Both the position numbers and the translations under genes were made by a program. Shown piece by piece: positions 49,733-61,081 of a stretch of 64,000 nt of DNA. Source of the stretch: Bryoerythrophyllum caledonicum (taxonomy: Eukaryota > Streptophyta > Bryopsida > Pottiales > Pottiaceae); NCBI GenBank assembly GCA_963971425.1, contig OZ020515.1, forward strand, positions 17,686,291-17,750,290, written 5' to 3'. A model generated the notes under the pieces. It did no database searches, had not been told where the DNA came from, and saw nothing but the letters and a program-made list of their open reading frames with translations. Each line of letters starts with the position of its first letter. The first letter of the stretch is position 1.

Positions 49733-50163
49733 GATCGTACGATATTTGATGATCCAATGATAGTATCGGATGATTGTAGGATATTACTATCCTTTAGGAT
49801 CGGTCAGGAGACATGTTTAGATCGTATGATCCTACAATCTTAGTGGTGGTTTATGAAAACAGGCATTGACCGCAGCTGAATAATCTGGAAGATCGTAGGA
49901 TCTTACTATCACCGAGGATCTAACACGGGTTCTGGAATGATCGTAGGATCTTACAATCTCTTTGGTTCGTGATCGAACGAGGACTGTAGATGCTGCATAT
50001 AATCTCGGATGATCGTAGGATCTTACTATCGCCTAGGATCGTTTAGAAGTTACCGAACAATCGTAGGATCTTACGATCGCTTTAGTGATAGTCTGGGTTG
50101 ATTGCAGTACCTGGAAATAGGGGGTGAGCCAAGAACCATCGTTCATCGTAGGATCTTACGATC
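49733..50163. repeat. Cluster B of the GATC-rich palindrome
   Basis: About 8 copies lie in 430 bp immediately upstream of the transposase start codon (50283), mostly in the form ATCGTAGGATCTTAC(G/T)ATC. The last is at 50144-50163. Further single copies occur at 51684, 53748, 53888, 54121, 54350 and 54513. Confidence 0.9.
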
Positions 50164-50282
50164 TAGTGTCATGACGCTTGATCTGGTAGATTGTTGTCTC
50201 TTACGATTTTTACTTCATCAGGAGAACGAAGAGCAGAGCTGATTGAAGGATTATTGGATCCTCTTTTCTCCGGTTCCCTTCG

Positions 50283-53200
50283 ATGTCTTCAAATTGCGGA
50301 CCAGACGATGAGTTCACTAATTCTGCGAGCGTTAACCCTGGTGTTGAAGCCAACGACGAGCGTAACCGATATGTACCGGACATCAGTGCTTTGCTTTGCT
50401 ACCCTGGACATGGCGTTGTCGGACATGCCATTGTCATTGAAGCCGTTCCTACCGGGTGTTGGCTTGGCGTCGACATTGATCTCACCTTCGCCGAATTGAC
50501 TCTACTTCGACCTGTTGAGATACATGCAACGGCCCGAAGTCTACTCATTCATCCAATGCAGGAAGGCATCTCTATCTTGGCTGAATCGATTGCTAGAACA
50601 ATTCTCTGAGAGACAACAAGCCTTGTCCTGACTTCGGACTTAGGAGAAACTTCTGGGTCGACAAATACTCCTCCTTTTGTACCTCAGGCAGAGTGGGTGG
50701 GGAAGGTTGTGAAGCGCTTTAACAATGATGGGGATCTTATGGCCTCTGGTCGTATCAATTGCGTCTGTCCAGATGAGCCGTTCGAAAGGAGTACTCTGGG
50801 GGAGGGGAACATTGGCGTCACAGTATTTGACGTTTTCATCTGAGATCCTAGTGACATCATGAGCCATCGGAGGTGGCCCATTTCCGACTGTGCATTCGAA
50901 GGAGGACATAGTCTTTGCGATAGGCTCGACCATTTCAATCGTCGTCCTGAAGCACCGGACGCGAATGCGCACCTTGGTGGCCGCCCAATAGCACCATACC
51001 GGTTTGTTCGTCGCAAGAAGCAAACTGAGGAGAGGCTCAACGCGTTTGCTAAGAAGACTATGCCGGAAGAGATTCAAGCAGTGAGTTCGCAATCATGTTG
51101 TTCTGACAAATGTGTGTGCTTAATCAGGCCCTAGGATACCCTTTTCATTCGCCAGAAGTTTTGGCTGAAGGACTTTGACGAACGCCGGGATTATGCAAGG
51201 TCTGTGGGTGGACAATTACGCTATATGGGCAACAATCGGAAACGGAAGTATGTCACTTTACTAGGTCAGGATATCTGTGCTACAGTGAGGTACAAAATCC
51301 ATGGCATACCGTAATCAACGTTTCACGAATATATGGACCAGTACAAGAAGGGCATCGTTTCGTCTACGCATGGGAACAAAGACGTCAAACGACCCCGCCT
51401 TGGAACCGTGCAAGCACTTGGTACGATTACGGCTATCATCAATGAGAGTGCTGATCACATGCCCAATCAGATGAGGTTGACAGTACCAGGCCGGATGGAC
51501 ACTCTAAAGTTTCTGCCATCTGGACATAGTTGGAAGAAGATCGAGGCTGACGCCACAGAGGTATCACTCTACATAGTACACCACATGAACCACTAATCTG
51601 CTTTCACGTGTACTTTAAGCACCTCATGGTTATGATAATGTCCTAAAAGACCCCCTCTATCTTTACTCTTTACATTTAGTTCATGGTAGGATCCTACGAT
51701 CGCCAAGGGTATGCTACAATCTTACAGTCCTCCCATTTTGTGGTTATCCTCAATCTGATTAAAGTTGAATTCTCACTGGGCACTCACCTGACGCACTCAA
51801 TGTTTTGATCATTTGCAGACTAATCTACAATGCGGGTTGCCCGCGGTTTCGCAATCCGCTGTTAGCAGAATGAGGAGGGAGCACTTCAACAATGTTGCGG
51901 TTAAACCCGTTGGGAGCTCATTTGCAAAGTGCACCCTCTGTGACACTCTATGCAGTACATCGACAGATCAGTTAAGGGTTCCGCCGAATATAATTTGTTC
52001 GTGAAGCAGAAACAAACCCACTGTAACCTCCAAGCTTCGTGTAGGCGTGTGTACCATACCTGGAGAGAGGAGTCTAAGCGGCAGAAGGGTGATATTCTCT
52101 GTATTATCCACGATAAAATGGATACAGCCAAGACCGCTATTCCTCGTATGCGAGTTTCTACGAAACTTACATCACCCTTGGGTCAGTTTCCAATGAATGT
52201 CACCGGTATGGTCACGCACGGTCATGGAGATGGTGCCTATGCTCACTACTCCACTGACTTGTGGCCAGGAGATTCTAATTACACTAGCTCCTCCCTTGCG
52301 AGATTGCTTCGGCGTCTCGAGGAACCACCCATTCGTGAATCAGGGAGAATTTTTTCCCATGAGCCGGCCAATTCTTTCTTTGAAGCTATGCTCAGAGGGA
52401 AGTCCAGATGTATTCACCTCTTACCTCCGGTAACGAATAACTCGACTGTACCTGTCCCCCTTCCAAAAAAGTTATATTTGCAGCTTGACAACTCTGCAAA
52501 GGACAATAAGAACCAGTTTCTCATGGCGTTTTTATCGATGTTGACTTATCGAAGGGTGTTCCAAGAAATCCAAGTTGGTTTCTTATTAGTCGGGCACACG
52601 CATGAGGATATTGATGCTTACTTTAGCCACTTATCCAAGACCTTGAAGAGCCAGAATACTTATATTGTCGCGGATTTAATGATGTCCTTCATGCAGTCGC
52701 AAGACTTGAGTTTTATGCCCGAGTTTGTTCAAGAGGTTGCTGACTTCAAATCTTTTGTCCATGGTTATATTCGTGATGGTGCTGACCAACTTGTTGGCTT
52801 AGGAGAGATGCACCTCTTTAAATTCTACGTAGATGAAGAAGGGTGGCCCGTCATGCGATTTAAGGAACTTGCAATTCATGCGCACTGGCTACCCAGAGAC
52901 AAGCTTGCTATCCGTCTTTGGAAGGAGGATGCTGACGAAAAACCGATGCTACCTTCCGGGCTCCCAAATCCTGTACCTTTTAGGCGGTTGTGGAGCAATG
53001 AAGTTCCTTCTTTCACAGGCAATCCAGAGAAGGCAAGAGAGAAGGTTTCCAAAGCTCTTGATAAGAGGTCGTTCATCAAGTCTGGAATTCGAGGTTATAT
53101 AGAATTCTGGGAACGCGGGATGCTTGAAAGTTTGGGCTTTCGAAAGGATTTTCCACCTTATATCGAATACTGGAATGGAGTACTTACAGAACTAGAGTAA

Positions 53201-53640
53201 CCTCTTCCTCCTACTCCTGCAGCCTTGGTAGAAGGCTTCTGGCCAATTCATGATTGGAGAGCCACAGATCCAGCTCCATTGTGCCTCATTACTAGTGGAG
53301 ATGTCACACCTGAAGATGACGAACCTGAACTTTATTGTGGCCCAAGGAAAGAGAGACCAAAGGACGCCTTGAATCCATGGCGAGATGTCGGAGCGGGATC
53401 ATGGATCCTACTCCGTCCTTCACACCCCGAAATATATCCCGTCTGGTTAGGGAGAGCATGTTCAGCAGTCAATTGTGAAAGAGGGCATGCAGACTATGGG
53501 AAGTTCATTATCCAATTTTGGGAGCCAAGAAATCAATTCAAAAACCACAAGATTGTTGGGCAGCAACGTGGGTTCCGGAAAAACGACGTCCACTTCAAGT
53601 TCATGTTAATGCCGTTGATTTGCCTCCGCGTCAGGTAGAA
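50283..53640 (+). pseudogene. DUF7869-type DDE transposase of the giant transposon, inactivated
   Basis: The ATG at 50283 opens a frame that runs to 51560, where a GTATCA donor occurs; the acceptor is at 51817-51818 and the next exon starts at 51819. Catalytic-type segments are in the second exon: IIHDKMDTAKTAIPR (about 52100), LQLDNSAKDNKNQF (about 52480) and VGHTHEDIDAYFS (about 52590). This D, D, E/D series with VGHTHEDID is diagnostic for the DUF7869 family, whose RNase-H-like fold is transposase-related. Upstream parts have the family's Cys-rich stretch (about 51095-51120) and VSSTHGN. Damage: in-frame stops at 50607, 50841, 51132, about 51312 and 53198, and one 1-base frameshift at about 51948. 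The single frame of 416 codons around the core is intact. Confidence 0.8.
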
Positions 53641-54596
53641 CGAACCCTAAGACTCGGACGATTCCAAAGAGGGACCGAATTGCAGCATTGGCTAACCTTG
53701 AAGCTGCAAACGTGGCGGACCCTTGATGGTATTAGGGTTCTCCAGCAATATCGTAGGATCTTGCGACCTTGACCTCATCGAAATCCAGCTATGACTTTCC
53801 ACAACACGAGTTATGATGTTGTAGAAGTTTTCCAGCAAGATAGCACAGTTTTCTCATCCCTTGTCTTTTACTTGAACTCTTCCAGCGAGATAGTAGGATC
53901 CTACGATCCTGCTGCTCCTTGCTGTCTATGATAAATGTTTACATCTATTTTAATTATAATGCATATAATTCGGCGTTGTCATTAATTGTCGACAATGTAT
54001 GAGCTCTCTTCAGATACTTTTGATCCTAGCGTTAACTGCTAGTATTGTACGTTATTTTCCTGCCCTTTGATGCAATTTATACAGTACTATTCTCTGGTAA
54101 TTATCTTAAAACTCTTCCAACGAGATAGCAGGATCCTACGGTCCTGCTTCTTCTAGCTGCCTATGTATGATGCACACATGTTTGATAACTTTTATACATC
54201 AACCTGGGCGATGTCATAATTTCTTTATAATGTATTATCCCTCCTCATATACTTCTGTTTCTACTAGAACCGCTTACATGCTATGTTTGTTTCTCACTGT
54301 AGATGCAATAAATACATTATTCTTCTCACTTCTACTACTACTAATAAATGGTGATGGTAGGATCTTCCTATCCTGTGATGCAAGGTCACTTCTACTATGA
54401 TTCTCCTATCCTTGCAAGGTCACTTGCTACATCACACATTCCTACAATTTATCAATTGTTTCTCTTGTGAAGCTTCTAACTTTCAAAATTTATTGACCAT
54501 CTTTGTTAGATCATAGGATCTTACAAAGCACCTCTATATCATATTTTGTTAGATTTTCCTTGAATAAATCTGGACTTTGACCAATCTAGACTTTCA

Positions 54597-54619
54597 AAAG
54601 TCCAGATTTACTTAAATGT
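54597..54619 (-). repeat. Right terminal inverted repeat of the giant transposon
   Basis: Read on the minus strand it is ACATTTAAGTAAAT followed by CTGGACTTT. A further AAAGTCCAGATTTA-like copy lies inside (about 54567-54580, opposite orientation). Confidence 0.82.
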
Positions 54620-54693
54620 GGCATGTGTAAGTCTTGCTAAACTTTGATACATGTTTTGTATTCTACATAGTAAAGTACGTGCATGTATATACG

Positions 54694-55935
54694 GTTCCCA
54701 GAAGAAGAACGCCGGTTTCCGAAGGGGACCGGCGTGAATAAAGTGTTTGTTCGTTCCACTACTAAGACCATGCCCACCGGACAAGGAATTAGTAAGTTGG
54801 AACTACTTCCCCCTTTCGAGGGTAGATACTATGTAGCGGGTAGCCAGAAACCTGCCAAGCAAAACACCCAACCAACTAAACATCCAACTAATCAAGCAAG
54901 TAACCAAAAAACAAACAACCAAGCAAGTAGCCAAGAGCCACAAAACCAACCAATCAAGATAAATCAAAGCGGGGGAAAGCAATTAAGGGGGGTCTTGTGT
55001 ATCGGGAAGGGCTTGGTTATTTTCAATTTTGCGTTTATGTAGTAAAATGGACATGGCATATTGAGTAGCGATGGTGTTAATGTTTTTAAAGGTGTTTTAA
55101 TTTTTTCAATGGATATTTTGAAGGTTTCTTCTAGAGTTTTCATAGATGGGATAAAGGTGGTGGCACGAGCACCGGATGTGATTACAATAAGGGGGTCTAC
55201 ATTCCATTCGAGGGCAATGATGTCGTCAATAAGGGGTTGGTATTTATCTATTTTATTTTGGATTGTTTCCGGGGAAAATCTATCGTTGCAATATGTGAAT
55301 TCAATGAATTGAATGGTGTAGTCTTGGTTGATGTTAACGGGTGGTGGGTCATTATATAGTAAACCTTTAATACAGAGGATGTCCGGTTTGAGCCTAGCGT
55401 TGCAATGACATCTTTGGTTCATACATGAGCATGGGAGTAGCCAAGGGGGGACCGTATTTTCTTGTGGATTGTTATTAAAAGTGTCGGCGTTCATTAGTAT
55501 AAAACATCTCGATTTATTGTAGGGAGGTGATTAGTTTTTGGACTTCCCATACCGCTTTATTATGTCTTTTAACAATTAGAGAGTGTATGTGGTGGTTTTG
55601 GCATTTAAGTAGAACATGAAGCCATGTGTCGGGGTCCGTTGAGTGGCATATGGGGCATGTTATGGATGGGAATCTTTCTATTCCAAAGAAGAATTGTTTA
55701 CGGGCGTTTCATATGTATTGATCGGTACGGAATTTGATAAGGCATGTGATTTGTGAATCGGTTATGATGGGATTTTTCCAAAAATTAGTAGAGAGTTCAT
55801 TGTCTATCTCGTTGTTGTTAGTCCACTTTTCTAGACGATGGGTTGCTAAACGAGCTCCGTTTTTTCTGGTGAGGGGGGAGGAAGGACTTAGTCTCAGAAG
55901 CAAGTTTATGGGCGACACGTGTGGCTGGCCTTGTT
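54694..55935 (-). pseudogene. 3' end of a LINE with zinc finger and second endonuclease-like domain
   Basis: On the minus strand the end of a reverse transcriptase is followed by CPICHSTDPDTWLHVLLKC, a CCHC-type finger (about 55600-55660). After a frameshift come RLKPDILCIKGLLY, IQFIEFTYCNDRF and KIDKYQPL (about 55225-55400). The PD...E...K..KY order resembles the restriction-like endonuclease of R2-type LINEs. One TGA near 55712 and the frameshift near 55500 break it. The 3' UTR ends with a GC-rich hairpin (54711-54733) and GTTCTTCTTC, shared with the SINE at 8635. Confidence 0.65.
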
Positions 55936-58567
55936 GAGAGCCCCCGTAAACTGTAGATCTGAGTAGCAGAGAGGTTCAGGATGCAGTGGATTGTGTTGGG
56001 AAGAGCTCAAAACACCAGATCTGGGGTTAGCTGATTTCGAATCGGACAGGAAGGCTTAATCATTAGCAAAGTAGATCTAAGAGCGAGGGTTTGGTGTTGG
56101 TGCAAAGATCCTTGCCTGGTGGGAGTTAGAAGTCAGATCTAACCTAGATCCGGTGAGGTAACATCAGATCTGCTACCTCTCAAGTCTCTTCCTCCTTCTC
56201 GAACCAGACACTCCACACACAAAATTGAGCGAGAGATTGATGCAACAAGGGTAAACGACAGCAACTTATCACCAAAACAGGTTATACTTTACTCATCTTA
56301 TTGTTCTCGCACATTATTGATCTCTCGTAGTAGATGCTCCACACACACTAGTCATAGCAATAAGCACAGACACCTTGATACTAATCCTTTAACCCATAGG
56401 CACAACACTAGAAAATTTGTAGCTACACGGCGCACGCGGAAGCGCTGGAAAATTTTATGCAGAACTACAGGACGAATAAGAGGAGCACATCAAGACACCA
56501 ACCCGCCTCGCAGACTGGAGACGTGGCATAGGTGCCCACAAGACTGCAACTCCAACCCGGAATCACCCCGCGCGTCTCCACAAACAACCTGCGTCACCAA
56601 CATAATCCCACAATACATCAGCAACAACAACAAGCGACTTGGAAGGGACCTGCGGCAGGCGACCAGTAGCCAAGCTACAACAACGCAGCAGCAAGACCAG
56701 CATGCGCACGAAAAGACAAAACGAACAAAAGAGGTAAGTGTACTTACACAACCATCAATTTATCTCTCCACCCACCTCCAATCTCTCTACATCCTCTCTT
56801 TCCCCGCGACAGGTTCCCCCTCCTCACGGCCCTCCACCCCTCATCCCTCCCTCTCTCTTCCTCCTCCCTCCCCTCTCTCTTCCTCCTTCCTCCCCTCTCT
56901 CTCTTCCCCCCCCATCTCACCAACCTCAACTCATCCCCCTCCCAAGACCCCTCCTACAGCCTCCCTCCCCCAACACCCACCACTGCTCTCCCCTACAAAC
57001 TCACCCCCACTCACACACCATATTCTCTACACACCCCAGCCAGCTCTCCACGCTTCCCACATATCCCAGCCGACCCCCCTCACCCCCGACACCCTCTTGC
57101 AGACCACAAGCAGACCCCAACGTAAACCAAAGCCCACAAAAGAAACAAAATCCCCCCGACTCACCCAGACTTATAAGACTCCCCGGCGCAACATACAGTC
57201 CCCCCCGACCCAGACTCACAAGATTATCAGCAAAAAGACCCCCCCGACCCAGACTCACAGGCACAACAAACAATCCCCCCCGACCCAGACCCACAAAACT
57301 CTCCGACTTAGTGATCAAATCCCCCCGACCCAGACTCACAGGACCCCCCGGCGTAGCAAGCAAATCCCCCCGACTCAAATTCACAGAACTTCCCGGCGTA
57401 GCGGACAGACCCCCCCGACCCAGACACACAAGACTCCCCGACACAACAAACAAACCCCCCCGACCCAAATCAACAAGCTCCTCAGAAACAAGGACCCACA
57501 CCCCTGCTCTAGAACAAGGCCCCCCTGTAAAGAAGACAAGACCTCCAGGCTTACCCAACAAGGTCCTCGCAAAAAAGACACACAAGCTAGACTCCCCGCG
57601 GCGCAGGTGGTGCGAACCAGAAGAAAGAGACCGTTCTCACCAAAAACAGGAGCTCCTCTGCGGCGCACACAAGACAGGCGGACTTTGCAAGGAGCATAGG
57701 TTTGGCATGCTCCTGGAAGCGAACAAAAACAGCACGCTCCACGGCGCGCGCAAGGTCGGCGAACTCCAAGACTCGCATAGAACCTACTCATTCCATGGCG
57801 CGCATAAGCCCGGCGGCCTCCAAGGAGCGTTCGAATTTGGAAAATCCTTCGGCGCCTGCAGAATCCTCGGACTCCACGCGAGAGATTCCTGCAACGGACC
57901 TCCTGTAACCAATAGAATCACAAGAAGTAAACATGACCACCCAACTGGAACACCAACCCGCGTAGCATACGCACAGGCCCACTCTCCACGATCCAAAACG
58001 TGCACAACTGCAGCCTTCCCCCCGACCCCCCTGGCCCGAGTCCCTATTCCCCTCTACTACCTCCCTTCTCTCTCACTCCTTCCCTCTTGCGACCTCCCCC
58101 CTTCCCCCCCTACGACTCCCCCATCCCCCAGCGACCTACCATAGAGACCCTAACTCATTCCTAAATCCTCCTCTATCTAAAGTTGAGACCCTCCTATCCA
58201 TCTATGACCTCCTTCTCCCCCAATTATTTCCCGAACCTACTCCCATTACCCTTTCTTTAACTTCCCTCCTCTTATATCCAACCCATCCTACTTCAAACCC
58301 CACTACCCTATCCCTAACATCTCTCATTCTTTATCTAATCCTTCCCACCACCAATACCAATAGAACCCAGAAAAACCGCATGAGTACTGGAAACCGGTGC
58401 CAATCTAACCCTCGCACAGCTTCTACGAAAAAAATAGCGGAGTAGGAACACATAGAAGGACCAATAGTGTATAGTTCCAAGAAAATCCCAAAAACAACCC
58501 ACGCCCTAGACAAACCAAATCTACCAACACCTTCAGAATAGAAGCCACACCCACCAAAACAAGACCG
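55936..58567 (+). mobile_element. Probable 5' region of the plus-strand LINE: C-rich, tandemly repeated, open in several frames
   Basis: Two long frames overlap here (56317-57699 and 56738-58144), and both owe their length to a C- and A-rich, G-poor strand. 57141-57480 is a minisatellite of ~8 units starting CCCCCCGACCCAGACTCACA, 36-51 bp each. 57655-57890 encodes about four diverged repeats of GAHKxGGLQ type in the second frame. Neither frame has a recognised domain. Whether one of them is translated is open. Confidence 0.4.
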
Positions 58568-61081
58568 GTGACCTCAAAACAATTGGCAACCTCATCTCTA
58601 GAGGGTGATCTCACCCCCAAACCACGAGGTAGGAAGAAGAAGGCAGTGGAAACCAACCCCATCCCACCTCAACAACAACAACCAAAGTCCCCAATCCATC
58701 TCTCAAACGACCAAGAAGACGCCCCTCTCACATTCTCTAGAACGAGCCAAAGGCATAGGATTACTACTTCTCTCCCCCTATCTCCTGACGACACAAATCA
58801 ACCCTCCCCCATCGAACCTTGGAACACTATGGAACAACTCCAGAAGGAGCCCAGTAGTACCACCGAAGCCATGGACATAGAAAATGGAGAAATCATCTCC
58901 AAGATGATCTGCAAGGATAAAACCTCTATCCTCGACTCCCTAGAAGTACAACACCCTGTAAAAAAACAAAGAGGTAGCACCCCAAGCCCAAACCCTAGTA
59001 GTAGCACCTCAGACAAATCCACATTCCATTTCTGGTTGGGCTTCCCCAATATGGAGAAGCTTGCGAAGGACGCAAACCTCGACCCACTATTTAGTGGTAA
59101 GAACGTTTCTGACATGATGATCAGAGGAGTACCCAAGTCTGAGGCAGAGGAAGCCATGAGTGCCACAATATCATACCCAAGGATCCCACAAAAGCTATAT
59201 CCTAAGGTTAGGGAAGATGGTGTTGAGGGGCAACATTATAACCTCACACAACTCCCATTTGATATTGCCACTAGTCCTGATACTGGCCTGTCATATGATT
59301 TTCATATAGCCATCCTGTTCAAACAACCTAAGACCCCTCTATTCCACGATGATGTCAAAAGGCTTGCTAAGGAGAGACTCATTAAGATGGACATTCCCCT
59401 TGGTACTAACCTTTTGGATCCCCTTGCCATCCACTGCAAAGGAGTGAAAAAGGAAGGACAAAAACATGTCTTTTCAGGACTAATCAAGATGCACCTCCTC
59501 AACCCAACAACAGATGCCATCTCTCTACTCAAGGGCACACGTTACTTCATGTTACAACTGGACCCCATGGGACCGTTGTCCTTGGGAAAAGTTTGCAAGA
59601 CATGGCACGTCAAGGTCTATCTGTCAACATCAAGAGCGACAACCTATGTGGTATTCCTGCACATACCTTGTTTCATAATGTGGTTCTTAATGGCTTCACT
59701 CGTAACCTTGAGTTTGAAATCACTGATGTCCGGAAACAGGAGAAGGAGCCCTTCGCATGGATTGTGGCACCCACTTCTACCCAAGCGAAGAAACTAGCGA
59801 CGCACTAGATTACGACCTTCCATGATATCATCCTCGCGAAGCCCAGCAACTCTGGAACCTCTACAATCAATGACAGGGCCAAGAGGGATGCACTTACACT
59901 CACATTATCTCAGCTACCAATCCTGCTGAGCGTGGTTGAAACCACGGAGGCCATCACGAAAGCTTTGGAGGCCAAGAGCATTATCGGGTGAAAGTCCACT
60001 AAGGTGGTATATTTATAGTGTCACAAATGGTTTTGGAAAGAGTCACGAACCTTCTTTTGCTGCATAGTGCAAATGTGGGATCGATCTTGGAATTCTATTG
60101 ATGGAATGTGATAATTGCCTTGATTTAAAGTCTAGGAACCTCAAAAATGTTGAGTTTTGATTTATGATTTGGCCAATATAGGTATATCTTTCATCAATAT
60201 ATACCTGTCATAAGTATGTGACATTTGCCAAATATACTTATTTTGAGAGTTCTAGGAAGTTAAACACTCCAAAAGTTTTGGGACACATTCATGCCATAAT
60301 GTGTTCATATATTATAATTGAAAATTCTAGATCGGAAACTTATTTTCACTTTTATTGCTAAAAAACGAGATATTTCTTCAAGGCTCCTGAAATAGGACTC
60401 AATGTTGATTTTTTCTTTGATTTTTTATCCAATCACATACATCATGCATAGATCCATCTTGAAACATAATTTTTTCTGAAGAAAAACCTTTTTTTTCCAT
60501 TAAATTGGGCAAAATTAAGTTTTTTTGGCCAAAAGTGAGTAACCCTAGCTGACTTCTACCCTATCAACATTTGGTTCCACGGGCAGATTAGTGGCAAACA
60601 CAATGGCTCTGCCAATGTGCAAGTCGCTAATCCTATTGTCTATTGACAATACCTTAACCAAACCTTTAATATTGGTTGTCACCAAGTTGAGATTCGACCC
60701 CACCGCCGTAGTCTTGATGGCATTGACCCCCCCTCCACCACCTTGGTAGAGAAATGGGGATTCAATGACATAAACACCGCCTTGGTGAACACGATAGCCG
60801 CCATCAACCCCACCACCGTTCCCAACACCAACATACGCGAAGAGATGGCCGCTATTGTGGCGGATGGCCACGAAAAACTCCGCTCGGAGTTATCCACTCT
60901 CAAGAAAGACATCATTCGAGAGACTAGAGAATACACAGACGCCCGCAACGCCGAGGTATACTCTAAACTTGATGATGTTGAGAAACTAATCAGCGCCGCT
61001 TTGTCTGTGATGAAGGGTATCAAATCCAACCGAGAGAAGTCATCCCTCCCCTCCTTGGACGACCCGTCAAACGTGGATTGA
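58568..61081 (+). pseudogene. LINE ORF1-like protein, interrupted
   Basis: A frame starting MTSKQLATSSLEG has a basic, Pro/Ser-rich N-terminus. From ~59030 it has globular sequence (STFHFWLGFPNMEKLAKDANLD). The frame shifts by one base near 59590 and continues to about 59990 with a stop at ~59806. A ~550-bp foreign segment (about 59993-60540) follows. The frame resumes (VEKWGFNDINTALVN) and ends in a probable coiled coil of charged heptads before the stop at 61079. It precedes the 2A/endonuclease ORF, which suggests the ORF1 role. Confidence 0.5.
59993..60540. other. AT-rich insertion splitting the LINE ORF1
   Basis: AT-rich, non-coding DNA interrupts two parts of one protein-like frame. I could not identify inverted ends or a target duplication, so its class is unknown. 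Confidence 0.4.

Larger units (their letters stand above)
36768..54624. mobile_element. Giant (~17.9 kb) DNA transposon with DUF7869 transposase and accessory genes
   Basis: Inverted ends: ACATTTAAGTAAATGTGGAC (36772 onward) and its partner ACATTTAAGTAAATCTGGAC, read inward from 54619, match with one difference over 23 bp. TGC(G/C) adjoins outside, and the word TGGACTTT recurs subterminally. GTGTA lies on both sides (36763-36767 and 54625-54629), once in the unoccupied copy of the target repeat at 3219. Borders are uncertain by 1-4 bases because the right side has one extra base. Cargo: a plus-strand transposase unit, a minus-strand block of at least three protein-coding parts, two clusters of palindromic motifs, and a ~4.7-kb repeat-rich centre. 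Many stop codons suggest it is no longer autonomous. Confidence 0.82.

Noticed and set aside
40080-53200. Non-standard genetic code (TAA/TAG = Gln, as in some green algae)
   Set aside because: The two intact host genes end at TAG and TGA exactly where their families end, and TGA stops also occur in the transposon frames. Decay explains the stops more simply.
56317-58144. Two long overlapping ORFs of 460 and 468 codons as real host genes
   Set aside because: They owe their length to a C/A-rich, stop-poor strand and to tandem repeats, overlap each other in different frames, and have no recognisable domain.
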